Positions 1-5,601 of a stretch of 5,816 nt of DNA are shown here, one piece after another (within the stretch, counting starts at the first letter, position 1; every line of letters begins with the position of its first letter). Both the position numbers and the translations under genes were made by a program. Under the pieces are notes generated by a model. That model saw nothing but the letters and a program-made list of their open reading frames with translations. It had not been told where the DNA came from and did not search any database. Source of the stretch: Chroococcidiopsidaceae cyanobacterium CP_BM_RX_35. Its GTDB lineage: Bacteria > Cyanobacteriota > Cyanobacteriia > Cyanobacteriales > Chroococcidiopsidaceae. The stretch lies in NCBI GenBank assembly GCA_019242465.1, contig JAFAVL010000025.1, positions 1 to 5,816 on the forward strand. The letters run 5' to 3'.

Positions 1-1
1 C

Positions 2-418
2 GGCGTGTTGACGGGAGAGCATGGTTGGAAAGTCTTGGAACCCTTCACTCAGGGAATGTTCTATGGCGTTCTGACCTTTTTTTTGCTGGACATGGGGTTA
101 GTTGCTGCTAGAAGAATTAAAGACTTACAAAAAACTGGGATTTTTCTCATCTCGTTTGCCATACTTATCCCTATACTCAACGCAGGCATTGGGTTGCTAA
201 TCGCCAGATTCATTAACATGCCTCAAGGAAATGCACTCTTGTTCTCCGTCCTGTGTGCCAGTGCTTCCTACATTGCTGTCCCGGCAGCAATGCGGTTGAC
301 TGTACCTGAAGCAAATCCCAGCCTGTACGTTTCGACTGCTCTGGCAGTGACATTCCCGTTCAACATCATTGTGGGAATTCCGCTTTATCTATACGGAATT
401 AACTTGTTGTGGAGGTAA
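2..418 (+). CDS. sbtA: SbtA, sodium-dependent bicarbonate transporter (C-terminal part, 5' end outside the window)
   Basis: Inner-membrane Na+/bicarbonate symporter of the cyanobacterial CO2-concentrating mechanism. The frame is open from the first complete codon (base 2) to TAA at 416-418, giving 138 residues; complete SbtA proteins are about 370 residues, so roughly the C-terminal third is present. A GTG at base 5 is only an internal valine codon, not a start. Seen in the sequence: hydrophobic segments around FYGVLTFFLLDMGLVAA, IFLISFAILIPILNAGIGLL and LLFSVLCASASYIAVPAA, and a last one ending in GIPLYLYGINLLW. The stretch SASYIAVPAAMRL, followed by PEANPSLY and TFPFNI, is the strongly conserved C-terminal signature of SbtA (formerly DUF897) as I know it. 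The sbtB gene begins 4 bases downstream, the usual arrangement, which supports the call. No defect is visible in the part present. Confidence 0.93.
   Translation, partial: GVLTGEHGWKVLEPFTQGMFYGVLTFFLLDMGLVAARRIKDLQKTGIFLISFAILIPILNAGIGLLIARFINMPQGNALLFSVLCASASYIAVPAAMRLTVPEANPSLYVSTALAVTFPFNIIVGIPLYLYGINLLWR
411..415 (+). promoter_or_regulatory. Ribosome binding site of sbtB, overlapping the sbtA 3' end
   Basis: GGAGG lies in the last codons of sbtA and ends directly before its TAA stop, 7 bases before the sbtB ATG at 423. This placement decides the sbtB start (ATG 423 rather than the in-frame GTG at 369) and suggests translational coupling of the two genes. Confidence 0.8.
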
Positions 419-422
419 TCAC

Positions 423-731
423 ATGCATCTCGTTAAAAAAATAGAAATCATTGCTAATTCATTTGAGCTGGGCAGGATTTTGGATAGTTTAAATAAATCA
501 GGTGTACATGGTCATGCCGTGATTCGCAATGTTGCTGGTAAAGGATTGCGAGAAGGGGAAGATTTAGACATGACAATGCTCGACAATGTTTACATCATTG
601 CTTTTTGTATGCCTGAGCAGATCAAAACTGTGGTTGGAAACGTGCGACCACTGCTCAATAAGTTTGGTGGCACCTGTTACATCTCAGATGTAATGGAGAT
701 TCGTTCTGTTAAATGTGTTGCATCACTGTAA
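423..731 (+). CDS. sbtB: SbtB, PII-like regulator of bicarbonate uptake
   Basis: Small trimeric PII-like signalling protein. Known SbtB proteins bind adenine nucleotides such as cAMP and ADP and control SbtA by docking on its cytoplasmic face. The ATG at 423 is chosen because GGAGG sits 7 bases upstream; an in-frame GTG at 369 would overlap the sbtA coding region by 50 bases and add 18 residues unlike the family. The product has 102 residues: an opening beta strand (LVKKIEIIA), helix 14-26, a turn with the PII-type glycine motif G39-K-G41, a short T-loop (about 42-54), a second strand (VYIIAFC), helix 64-80 and the C-terminal part GGTCYISDVMEIRSV. It ends in KCVASL and lacks the CGPxGC-type tail (R-loop) known from Synechocystis SbtB, so redox control through that disulfide is not expected here. 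It is the second gene of an sbtA-sbtB pair and is followed by a carbonic anhydrase gene. Confidence 0.88.
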   Translation: MHLVKKIEIIANSFELGRILDSLNKSGVHGHAVIRNVAGKGLREGEDLDMTMLDNVYIIAFCMPEQIKTVVGNVRPLLNKFGGTCYISDVMEIRSVKCVASL

Positions 732-736
732 GGCAG

Positions 737-820
737 GGAGAATTAGAAATTAAGGATTAAAAATTAAGGCTAAAGGCTACTAACCGGTTTTAATTTTTAA
801 TTTTGCATTTTTAATTCTCC
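737..820 (+). repeat. Long AT-rich inverted repeat (hairpin) between sbtB and the carbonic anhydrase gene
   Basis: Arms 737-767 and 790-820, 31 bases each, pair with a 22-base loop (768-789). I count two mismatched positions (750-751 in the left arm, opposite 806-807) and three G-T wobbles. The outer 9 pairs (GGAGAATTA with TAATTCTCC) and the inner 12 pairs are perfect. The sequence is built of ATTAA/TTAAT words, a style common in cyanobacterial intergenic repeats. It could be a small non-coding repeat, a transcript-stabilising stem after sbtB, or a weak terminator; there is no separate U tract after the right arm, so a classic terminator is less likely. No transposase or clear target duplication is visible. 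Confidence 0.75.
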
Positions 821-837
821 AATTTACCCTGGAGAAT
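814..837 (+). promoter_or_regulatory. Possible Shine-Dalgarno sequestering hairpin before the carbonic anhydrase gene
   Basis: ATTCTCC (814-820) is perfectly complementary to GGAGAAT (831-837), with a 10-base loop. GGAG at 831-834 is the evident ribosome binding site for the ATG at 842. The same TTCTCC is also the end of the right arm of the long hairpin 737-820, so the two structures exclude each other. This is visible in the sequence; any regulatory use is inferred. Confidence 0.4.
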
Positions 838-841
838 CAAT

Positions 842-1564
842 ATGAGTTACAAAAATGGTTTCATGGGTCGTCGCGACCTTCTAAAACTAGGATCGATCGG
901 AGCCTTTGGTTTAGCAGCAACAGCCAGCGATCTACTTTGGCAAGTTAAACAGGCTCAAGCTGCTGAATTGTCCTCGATCGCGCCTCCATCAGTCAGTCCC
1001 GATGCCGCACTGCAAAAATTAGCGGCAGGAAATCAGCGGTTTGTCCAACATCAGCCTCAATATCCAGATCAGTCTGAAGCACGGTTGCTAGAGGTTGCTC
1101 AAGCGCAACATCCATTTGCCACTATTTTGAGTTGTGCCGACTCACGGGTAGCGGCTGAGATTGTTTTTGATCAGGGTATTGGAAATATTTTTGATGTGCG
1201 GATCGCTGGGAATATTGCGACACCTGAAGCGCTCGGTAGTATTGAATACGCAGTTGCGCTGTTAGGTACTCCGCTGTTGATGGTACTAGGTCATGAACGA
1301 TGTGGCGCAGTCACTGCTGCTGTCCAAAATGAATCACTACCAGGTGCAATTAGCACTTTTGTAGAGGCAATTCTGCCAGCTGTGAAACGGGTCAAAGATC
1401 AGCCGGGTGATGCTGTGGATAATGCTGTGATTGCTAATGTACATTATCAGATTGAACAGTTGCAGCGATCGCCACTCCTAATGGAGCGGTTACAGTCCGG
1501 CAAATTGAAAATTGTTGGAGGTCGATACGACTTAGATACAGGAGCGGTGGCGATTATTACTTAG
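842..1564 (+). CDS. Exported beta-carbonic anhydrase with Tat signal peptide
   Basis: Zinc enzyme interconverting CO2 and bicarbonate, here predicted outside the cytoplasmic membrane. It has 240 residues, with ATG 842 preceded by GGAG at 831-834. The N terminus carries a twin-arginine signal (G9-R-R-D-L-L-K15), a hydrophobic stretch (about 16-33) and a likely cleavage site after A40 (AQA-A). The mature part has the beta-class active site: C98-A-D100-S-R102, then H151-E-R-C154, giving zinc ligands C98, H151 and C154 with the D100/R102 dyad. RIAGN (120-124) and the C-terminal GGRYDLDTGAV are also typical. Length and layout resemble the periplasmic beta-CA EcaB of Synechocystis, though I cannot claim orthology. 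Its position just after sbtA-sbtB suggests it supplies bicarbonate to SbtA or recaptures leaked CO2. Whether it shares the sbt transcript depends on the hairpin upstream. Confidence 0.92.
   Translation: MSYKNGFMGRRDLLKLGSIGAFGLAATASDLLWQVKQAQAAELSSIAPPSVSPDAALQKLAAGNQRFVQHQPQYPDQSEARLLEVAQAQHPFATILSCADSRVAAEIVFDQGIGNIFDVRIAGNIATPEALGSIEYAVALLGTPLLMVLGHERCGAVTAAVQNESLPGAISTFVEAILPAVKRVKDQPGDAVDNAVIANVHYQIEQLQRSPLLMERLQSGKLKIVGGRYDLDTGAVAIIT
1465..1472 (+). repeat. HIP1 octamer GCGATCGC
   Basis: One exact copy of the highly iterated palindrome of many cyanobacteria, lying inside the carbonic anhydrase gene. It supports the cyanobacterial assignment. I saw no other exact copy in the window. Confidence 0.8.
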
Positions 1565-1701
1565 ATGAACTACCTAGGAATTGCGTTTCACTTAGTCCCT
1601 TAGTTTTCGACTTTCCAAAGACAGAAGTAATAGTGAAACCCGATCGGGCAATCGCTACCCAATCCCTTAAATTATTACCATCTCAGTCAAAAGGAACGCA
1701 T

Positions 1702-2709
1702 ATGAAAGTACAAGCTTATGCTGTAATGTCTCCCAAGTCAGAGCTAGTGCCGTTTGAATACGATCCACAGCCAATGAACCCCCAAGAAGTGGAAGTGCGC
1801 ATTCAGTACTGCGGCGTCTGTCACAGCGATCTAGGAATGATTGGCAATGATTGGGGAATGAGTACTTATCCGCTCGTACCAGGACACGAAATCGTAGGTG
1901 AAATCACAGCCGTAGGAGAGCAAGTTAATGATCTCAAAGCCGGACAATGTGTGGGTATTGGCTGGCAATCTGGCTCCTGCCAAGTCTGTCATTATTGCCG
2001 TCGTGGGAAAGAACACTTGTGCGTGGTTCATCAAGAGGAAACCATTGTCGGACGCCATGGCGGTTGGGCAGATTCCATCCGCGTTCAGTCGCACTTTGCC
2101 ATTCCCCTTCCAGAAAACTTAGACCCCGCCCTTGCTGGTCCGCTAATGTGTGCTGGCACTACTGTCTGGACACCAATGACGCATTATGGTGTACGTCCAG
2201 GTATGAAGACAGCTGTGCTGGGTGTAGGTGGGTTAGGACATTTAGCAGTTCAGTTTTTGGCTAAGTTTGGCACGGATGTAACCGCTATTAGTTCCTCTCA
2301 CAGTAAGGAAGAAGAGGCAAGACAACTAGGCGCAACTGACTTCATTGCCACACGCGGCACTGACGAACTCGCCAAAGCCGCAAATCGGTTTGACTTTATC
2401 ATCTCAACTGTCTCAGCAGACGTGGACTGGAATCAGTATATTGCAGCTCTTGCTCCCGAAGGTAGGCTATGTATTGCAGGTATACCTGAAAGCGAACTGC
2501 AACTAACTCCATTTCCAATTATTCACGAGCAGCGCTCGGTCAGTGGTGGTCGTGCAGGTGCGCCTAGCGACACGGCAGCCATGTTGGAGTTTTGCGCTAA
2601 ACATGCGGTCGCACCGATGTGTGAACAGTTTGACATGAAGGATGTAAATCAAGCCGTTGATCACGTTCGTAGCGGTAAAGTTCGCTACCGTGCCGTTTTA
2701 GCACGTTAA
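1702..2709 (+). CDS. Zinc-dependent alcohol/aldehyde dehydrogenase (AdhA/CAD-like, medium-chain family)
   Basis: Reversible oxidation of alcohols to aldehydes with a nicotinamide cofactor, probably cytosolic. It has 335 residues, normal for the family. ATG 1702 is chosen for the AAGGA at 1691-1695; a GTG at 1633 would add 23 residues without homology. Catalytic zinc ligands are C40 (CGVCHSD), H62-E63 (GHE) and C150 (LMCAGT). The structural zinc site is C93, C96, C99 and C107. The Rossmann motif is GVGGLG (174-179), and the second strand ends in S197-S-S199, the pattern usual in NADP(H)-preferring members instead of an acidic residue. The opening (AYAV, then FEYDP and YCGVCHSDL) closely recalls Synechocystis AdhA (slr1192). 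The gene lies 137 bases after the anhydrase gene, so it may have its own promoter; no functional link to carbon uptake is evident. Its substrate cannot be read from the sequence. Confidence 0.92.
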   Translation: MKVQAYAVMSPKSELVPFEYDPQPMNPQEVEVRIQYCGVCHSDLGMIGNDWGMSTYPLVPGHEIVGEITAVGEQVNDLKAGQCVGIGWQSGSCQVCHYCRRGKEHLCVVHQEETIVGRHGGWADSIRVQSHFAIPLPENLDPALAGPLMCAGTTVWTPMTHYGVRPGMKTAVLGVGGLGHLAVQFLAKFGTDVTAISSSHSKEEEARQLGATDFIATRGTDELAKAANRFDFIISTVSADVDWNQYIAALAPEGRLCIAGIPESELQLTPFPIIHEQRSVSGGRAGAPSDTAAMLEFCAKHAVAPMCEQFDMKDVNQAVDHVRSGKVRYRAVLAR

Positions 2710-2892
2710 ACAATTGTAAGGGCAGGTTCGCCGAGAGCTTGCTCTGAATATAGAGATTCTTGCTAAACGGTGAGATTAGACCAAAGGATTGATGAATAAC
2801 TTGATCATCACCCCAAGAATAGTAGTTTAGGTTGAAGCGAAGAAATCCCTTCGGCCTTTCTACAGCCCATTCGGGTATTGCAGGAGAAAATA

Positions 2893-3711
2893 ATGGTTTT
2901 GGGTCAATACAGCCGTGCTGTCGGCGTCTTGCCAAGCCGTCAAGCTGCTGAATCTGCACTCAGTAAGCTGAGGGATTCCGGCTTTTCCATGGCACAGGTT
3001 TCGGTAGTTACTAAAGACTTAGACCAGGCTGAGCAGCTTGAGAGCGCTGATATTAGTGATCCCGTAGCCGATAAAGCTAAAGCAGGTGCTACGACGGGTG
3101 CCGTCACCGGGACGGCGCTAGGAAGTCTTGGCGGATTATTAGTAGGTCTTAGTACTTTAGCCGTTTCCGGAGTGGGACCTGTGATAGCAGGGGGTACTGT
3201 AGGAACGACCCTGGCAACGACCTTGGCTGGCAGCGGTATTGGAGCAGCAGCCGGAGGCATAGCGGGAGGATTAGGTGGGGCATTAGCTGGTTTTTTAGGT
3301 CTAAGCGAAGAACAAGCCTCTGTTTATGGCACTCGTTTATCATGCGGGGATTATGTCGTGATAGTAGACGGCACTAGAGCAGAGATTGAACAAGCCGAGT
3401 CTAACCTGAGCCATCAAGATATTCAGGAGTGGGGTGTCTACGATATACGCCAAGATCTAATATTAACTAAGCAAGTACGAAAAAGCGAGCCAATCATGAT
3501 TGAAGTAGAGATAGACATTGCAGGCACGCCGCCAGGAGGACGACCTTTTGAAGGGTACAGAACAGCAAAGTTTTCCAGCCTTCCCAGAATTAGGGAATAT
3601 GTCGTACTGAATGCTATATACTATGAGGTTGAAAAAATCTTTTACTGGGAAGGGGAAAGACCTCCCAGGCTCATTCTTAGGTACGCCGGGTCTATTAAAA
3701 CTGAGTCTTAG
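2893..3711 (+). CDS. General-stress-type glycine-zipper membrane protein with an extra C-terminal domain
   Basis: It has 272 residues. ATG 2893 follows AGGAG (2882-2886); an in-frame TTG at 2878 lies upstream of this site and is not used. Residues 6-50 (RAVGVLPSRQAAESAL, then VSVVTKDL) resemble the GSP17M/YflT-type fold of general stress proteins. Residues 63-137 form a glycine- and alanine-rich, very hydrophobic region with repeated G-x3-G spacing, likely membrane-inserting glycine-zipper helices. Residues 138-185 (SEEQASVYGTRL, GDYVVIVDGT, EWGVYDI) complete the pattern seen in cyanobacterial proteins of this kind. The last part, from M202 (MIEVEIDIAGTPPGG) to about 267, looks like a separate compact beta-rich domain; its function is unknown to me. 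M202 (ATG 3496) has no ribosome binding site, so I treat this as one fused protein. The TAG stop lies exactly at an insertion-sequence remnant, so the final residues may not be original. Confidence 0.78.
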   Translation: MVLGQYSRAVGVLPSRQAAESALSKLRDSGFSMAQVSVVTKDLDQAEQLESADISDPVADKAKAGATTGAVTGTALGSLGGLLVGLSTLAVSGVGPVIAGGTVGTTLATTLAGSGIGAAAGGIAGGLGGALAGFLGLSEEQASVYGTRLSCGDYVVIVDGTRAEIEQAESNLSHQDIQEWGVYDIRQDLILTKQVRKSEPIMIEVEIDIAGTPPGGRPFEGYRTAKFSSLPRIREYVVLNAIYYEVEKIFYWEGERPPRLILRYAGSIKTES

Positions 3712-4033
3712 GGTTGTGTTGCAAAAACCAGTTGAGGACAGAAAACTCAGTGAGACTGTCTCCGTCGTTCAACATCATCCCTTTAGCAGGCAGATCACGC
3801 ACCCGAATCTTCGGTCCTTGTAAATCTTGCAGCAGCATTAGTGGCAGATCCAATTCCTCGGAAGCATCCCGCAATCGCTTGATCCGTTCGGTATGATCCG
3901 CATAATTGCCATGAGAAAAGTTGAGCCGCGCGACATTCATTCCTGCCAGCATTAACTTCCGAATCATGTCGGGAGAATCACTAGCAGGTCCGATCGTGGC
4001 CACAATCTTCGTTCGATGCATCAATAGTTTCAT
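3695..4033 (-). pseudogene. pyk: Pyruvate kinase, N-terminal fragment (3' truncated)
   Basis: Pyruvate kinase converts phosphoenolpyruvate and ADP to pyruvate and ATP. This minus-strand copy starts at ATG 4033 with AGGAGGG upstream (about 4039-4045) and reads 112 codons to TAA 3695-3697; complete enzymes have about 470-590 residues. Residues 6-95 are clearly pyruvate kinase: HRTKIVATIGPAS (6-18), GMNVARLNFSHG (31-42, including the R36 and N38 active-site residues) and LQDLQGPKIR (68-77), then LNDGDSLT (88-95). From about codon 96 the frame reads through the insertion-sequence remnant and into the end of the neighbouring plus-strand gene (FSVLNWFLQHNPKTQF), so most of the barrel, the lid domain and the allosteric domain are missing. 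It cannot be an active kinase. The translation signal is intact, so a short peptide could still be made. A complete pyk is expected elsewhere in the genome. Confidence 0.88.
3711..3748 (+). mobile_element. Remnant of an insertion sequence end (IS6-like terminal repeat)
   Basis: GGTTGTGTTGCAAA at 3712-3725 differs at one base from the IS6-family terminal repeat GGTTCTGTTGCAAA as I remember it. Reading outward-to-inward it points rightwards, but only about 38 bases remain before pyruvate kinase sequence begins near 3749. No transposase and no second end are visible. Assignment to IS6 rather than another family with TGTTGCAAA ends is uncertain. Confidence 0.45.
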
Positions 4034-4038
4034 ATCAG

Positions 4039-4045
4039 TCCCTCC
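4039..4045 (-). promoter_or_regulatory. Ribosome binding site of the pyruvate kinase fragment
   Basis: Minus-strand AGGAGGG, 5 bases before the ATG at 4033 (GGAGG core 7 bases away). It confirms ATG 4033 rather than the in-frame ATG four codons later as the start, and shows that the fragment kept its native 5' signal. Confidence 0.65.
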
Positions 4046-4080
4046 TTATATGTGATTCTAAGTCTAGTAGTAGGGCAATT

Positions 4081-4539
4081 TCGTCACTTAAAGCCCACTT
4101 GGTGTTAACTACAAAATATAGACGTAAAGCTATTACACCAAGCATGTTATCTCGTTTGCAAGAGATAGTACGGGACTTTTGCCAGCAACAGGGATGCGAC
4201 ATGATAGAGTTCAATGGCGAAGCTGACCATGTCCACTTACTCTTTGCCTACTATCCGCAATTAACCTTGAGCAAGTTTGTCAACAGCCTGAAAACTGTTA
4301 CTAGTAGATTAATCAGAAAAGAATTTGCGGAGGAAGTAAAAAAGTTTTACTGGAAGCCCGTATTCTGGAACAGCTCCTATTTTATTGCTAGCTGCGGTGA
4401 AGTAACGGTTGAGACTTTGAAGAAGTACGTACAAGGGCAAGCTTCTATCCCGACAGACCACTTCCAAGGGCTCATCCTGACACTAACTGGCTTTGGTGTA
4501 GGGCTTCTCGCGGTTGAAGCTAAAGACAAGGAGATCTAC
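4081..4539 (+). pseudogene. tnpA: IS200/IS605-family TnpA transposase, start lost and no own stop
   Basis: Y1 tyrosine transposase that moves single-stranded DNA. Family sequence is recognisable from about 4081 (SLKAHLVLTTKYRRK) and perhaps from about 4060. The only start in frame is TTG 4099, inside the conserved first strand, so the native start is lost. The catalytic parts are present: the HUH motif D-H-V-H (histidines encoded at 4228 and 4234) and the nucleophile tyrosine in LKKYVQGQ (codon at 4426-4428), along with FWNSSYFIASCG. Family resemblance fades after about 4470. No stop follows, and the frame continues without interruption to 5199 through a histidine-phosphatase-like gene. There is no tnpB here, and I could not define left or right element ends; a small hairpin, GCTTC(4503-4507)/GAAGC(4516-4520), lies where a right end could be. 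The element is probably immobile. Confidence 0.8.
4528..4533 (+). promoter_or_regulatory. Ribosome binding site for the histidine-phosphatase-like gene
   Basis: AAGGAG, 6 bases before ATG 4540. It decides that the phosphatase part is a gene of its own, not only the tail of the transposase frame. Confidence 0.65.
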
Positions 4540-5199
4540 ATGCCGACGAATACGAACATTCTCATGTTCCGCCACGCTGAGAAGCCGGACAGCGGACAGT
4601 CCCTATCAGAGCTGGGTCAGCAACGCGCTGAAGCCTACGTCAGCTATTTCCAAAACTTCAAGATTGATGACACAAACATCAAGCTCGACTATCTATTTGC
4701 TGCAGCTAACTCATCCGAGAGCCACCGTTCCAAACTCACACTTGAACCACTAGCTAAGGCACTTGGACTCGACATCAACGATGAATATAAGGATAAGGAC
4801 TATAGGAAGCTTGCAACTGAAATCCTTCAGCAATCAAAATATAATCAGACAAACATTCTGATCTGTTGGCATCATCAAGAACTCCTCCAACTGGCTGAAG
4901 CACTGGGAGTAAACCCAAGCAATCTCCCTGCACAATCGCACTGGCCTTCTCCACCGTGGCCAGATGATGTGTTCAATTGGCTATTGCAGTTATGCTATGA
5001 CGCAAGCGGTGACATCATCCCCTTCAAACCTGTTGCATCAACGAGTGTTTGCTGGCTGATGACGACAACAAAAACCGACCCACAGAGTAATTGCTACACA
5101 GTCTTCCTCTTCCTAAGACCGTTATCCTATCACAACGCGGACGAACCCAGTATGGTCATAGCTGCAAATTTTTGCACTATGGAGATGGCGCTCGGTTGA
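4540..5199 (+). CDS. Histidine phosphatase superfamily protein (phosphoglycerate-mutase-like), C-terminus probably frameshifted
   Basis: Phosphatase-type protein of unknown substrate. ATG 4540 is preceded by AAGGAG and marks the start of family sequence. The signature R11-H12-A-E14-K opens the domain after strand NILMF; H12 would be the phospho-accepting histidine. LSELGQQRA (22-30), R63 (ESHRSK) and the second histidine H111/H112 (ILICWHHQEL) follow in the family order. The frame is open to TGA 5197-5199 (219 residues). After residue 163 or so the reading looks non-native, whereas the frame beginning at 5031 gives CCINECLLADDDNKNRPTE and stops at TAA 5088-5090. A one-base loss (or two-base gain) near 5021-5031 would explain this, with an original length near 182 residues. 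The core with all catalytic residues lies before the break, so activity may remain. The gene is in frame with the upstream transposase remnant. Confidence 0.7.
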   Translation: MPTNTNILMFRHAEKPDSGQSLSELGQQRAEAYVSYFQNFKIDDTNIKLDYLFAAANSSESHRSKLTLEPLAKALGLDINDEYKDKDYRKLATEILQQSKYNQTNILICWHHQELLQLAEALGVNPSNLPAQSHWPSPPWPDDVFNWLLQLCYDASGDIIPFKPVASTSVCWLMTTTKTDPQSNCYTVFLFLRPLSYHNADEPSMVIAANFCTMEMALG

Positions 5200-5517
5200 G
5201 CAGCGCTGGGGTGCTTTGTGCCTCCTACAGACACCTCGCTTGCGTTAACCATGACGCTTAAGCTGTGACATCGTCACCACAAGCGCTCATAGCTCCTTTT
5301 GGGTAGGCTTTCAGAGCAAGTGACGACAGACAGGGCGCTCAAAAAGCGATTGCTACTTGTTGCGTATCTCCATTCAGAGGGAGTGACAAACTGGGTAGCG
5401 CTCCAAATCCTCACTCCCTCCTGCTTGGCCTGAGCCTCTGCGCCTTTAATCTTGAAGTCGGTTTCGTCCACTCACAGTGAATCAGCTAAGACTGACTCTA
5501 GAAGGCTTGAAACTTAA
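5200..5517. other. Intergenic stretch without a convincing gene
   Basis: These 318 bases lie between the phosphatase-like gene and the tRNA. A 65-codon minus-strand frame (GTG 5471 to 5274) starts immediately after an in-frame stop, has no ribosome binding site and resembles no family I know. No strong terminator or promoter stands out; a short GCGCT/AGCGC pairing (5188-5192/5202-5206) spans the phosphatase stop but lacks a T tract. Confidence 0.5.
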
Positions 5518-5591
5518 CGGGACTGGCGCGGCTCGAACGCGCGACCTAGCGCTTAGGAGGCGCTCGCTCTATCCATCTGAGCTACAGCCCC
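5518..5591 (-). tRNA. trnR-CCU: tRNA-Arg (anticodon CCU)
   Basis: The minus strand folds into a full cloverleaf of 74 bases including the discriminator. The acceptor stem GGGGCTG pairs with CAGTCCC (one G-U), the D stem is GCTC/GAGC, and the anticodon stem AGCGC/GCGCT closes the loop CTCCTAA. That loop gives anticodon CCT, which reads the arginine codon AGG. The variable loop is AGGTC, and the T arm is GCGCG-TTCGAGC-CGCGC. The discriminator is G (5518). No CCA is encoded, as is usual in cyanobacteria. Confidence 0.96.
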
Positions 5592-5601
5592 AAACCTAAC
5601 G

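Noticed and set aside
369..422. GTG start for a longer SbtB
   Set aside because: It lies inside sbtA, adds residues unlike the family, and the GGAGG at 411-415 points to ATG 423.
1585..1648. Inverted pair GTTTCAC/GTGAAAC (1585-1591, 1633-1639) and palindrome CCCGATCGGG (1639-1648) before the dehydrogenase gene
   Set aside because: Seven pairs around a 41-base loop and one short palindrome are within chance; no operator family is recognised.
1633..1701. GTG start for a longer alcohol dehydrogenase
   Set aside because: No ribosome binding site and no family similarity in the extra 23 residues; AAGGA precedes ATG 1702.
1831..2264. Open frames overlapping the dehydrogenase gene on both strands
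   Set aside because: They are shadows: the dehydrogenase frame has all zinc and cofactor motifs, the others none.
2734..2853. Hairpins AGAGC/GCTCT (2734-2745) and CGAAG/CTTCG (2838-2853) as terminator or riboswitch
   Set aside because: Five-base stems without a T tract and no known riboswitch core; not distinguishable from chance.
2597..2959. Minus-strand frame covering the gap 2710-2892
   Set aside because: It overlaps the ends of two well-supported plus-strand genes and shows no recognisable motif.
2940..3343. Minus-strand frames inside the stress-type gene
   Set aside because: Proline- and alanine-rich readings arise from the antisense of glycine/alanine codons in the real gene.
5274..5471. 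Minus-strand 65-codon frame between the phosphatase gene and the tRNA
   Set aside because: GTG start directly after an in-frame stop, no ribosome binding site, no recognised family; kept only as part of the intergenic entry.
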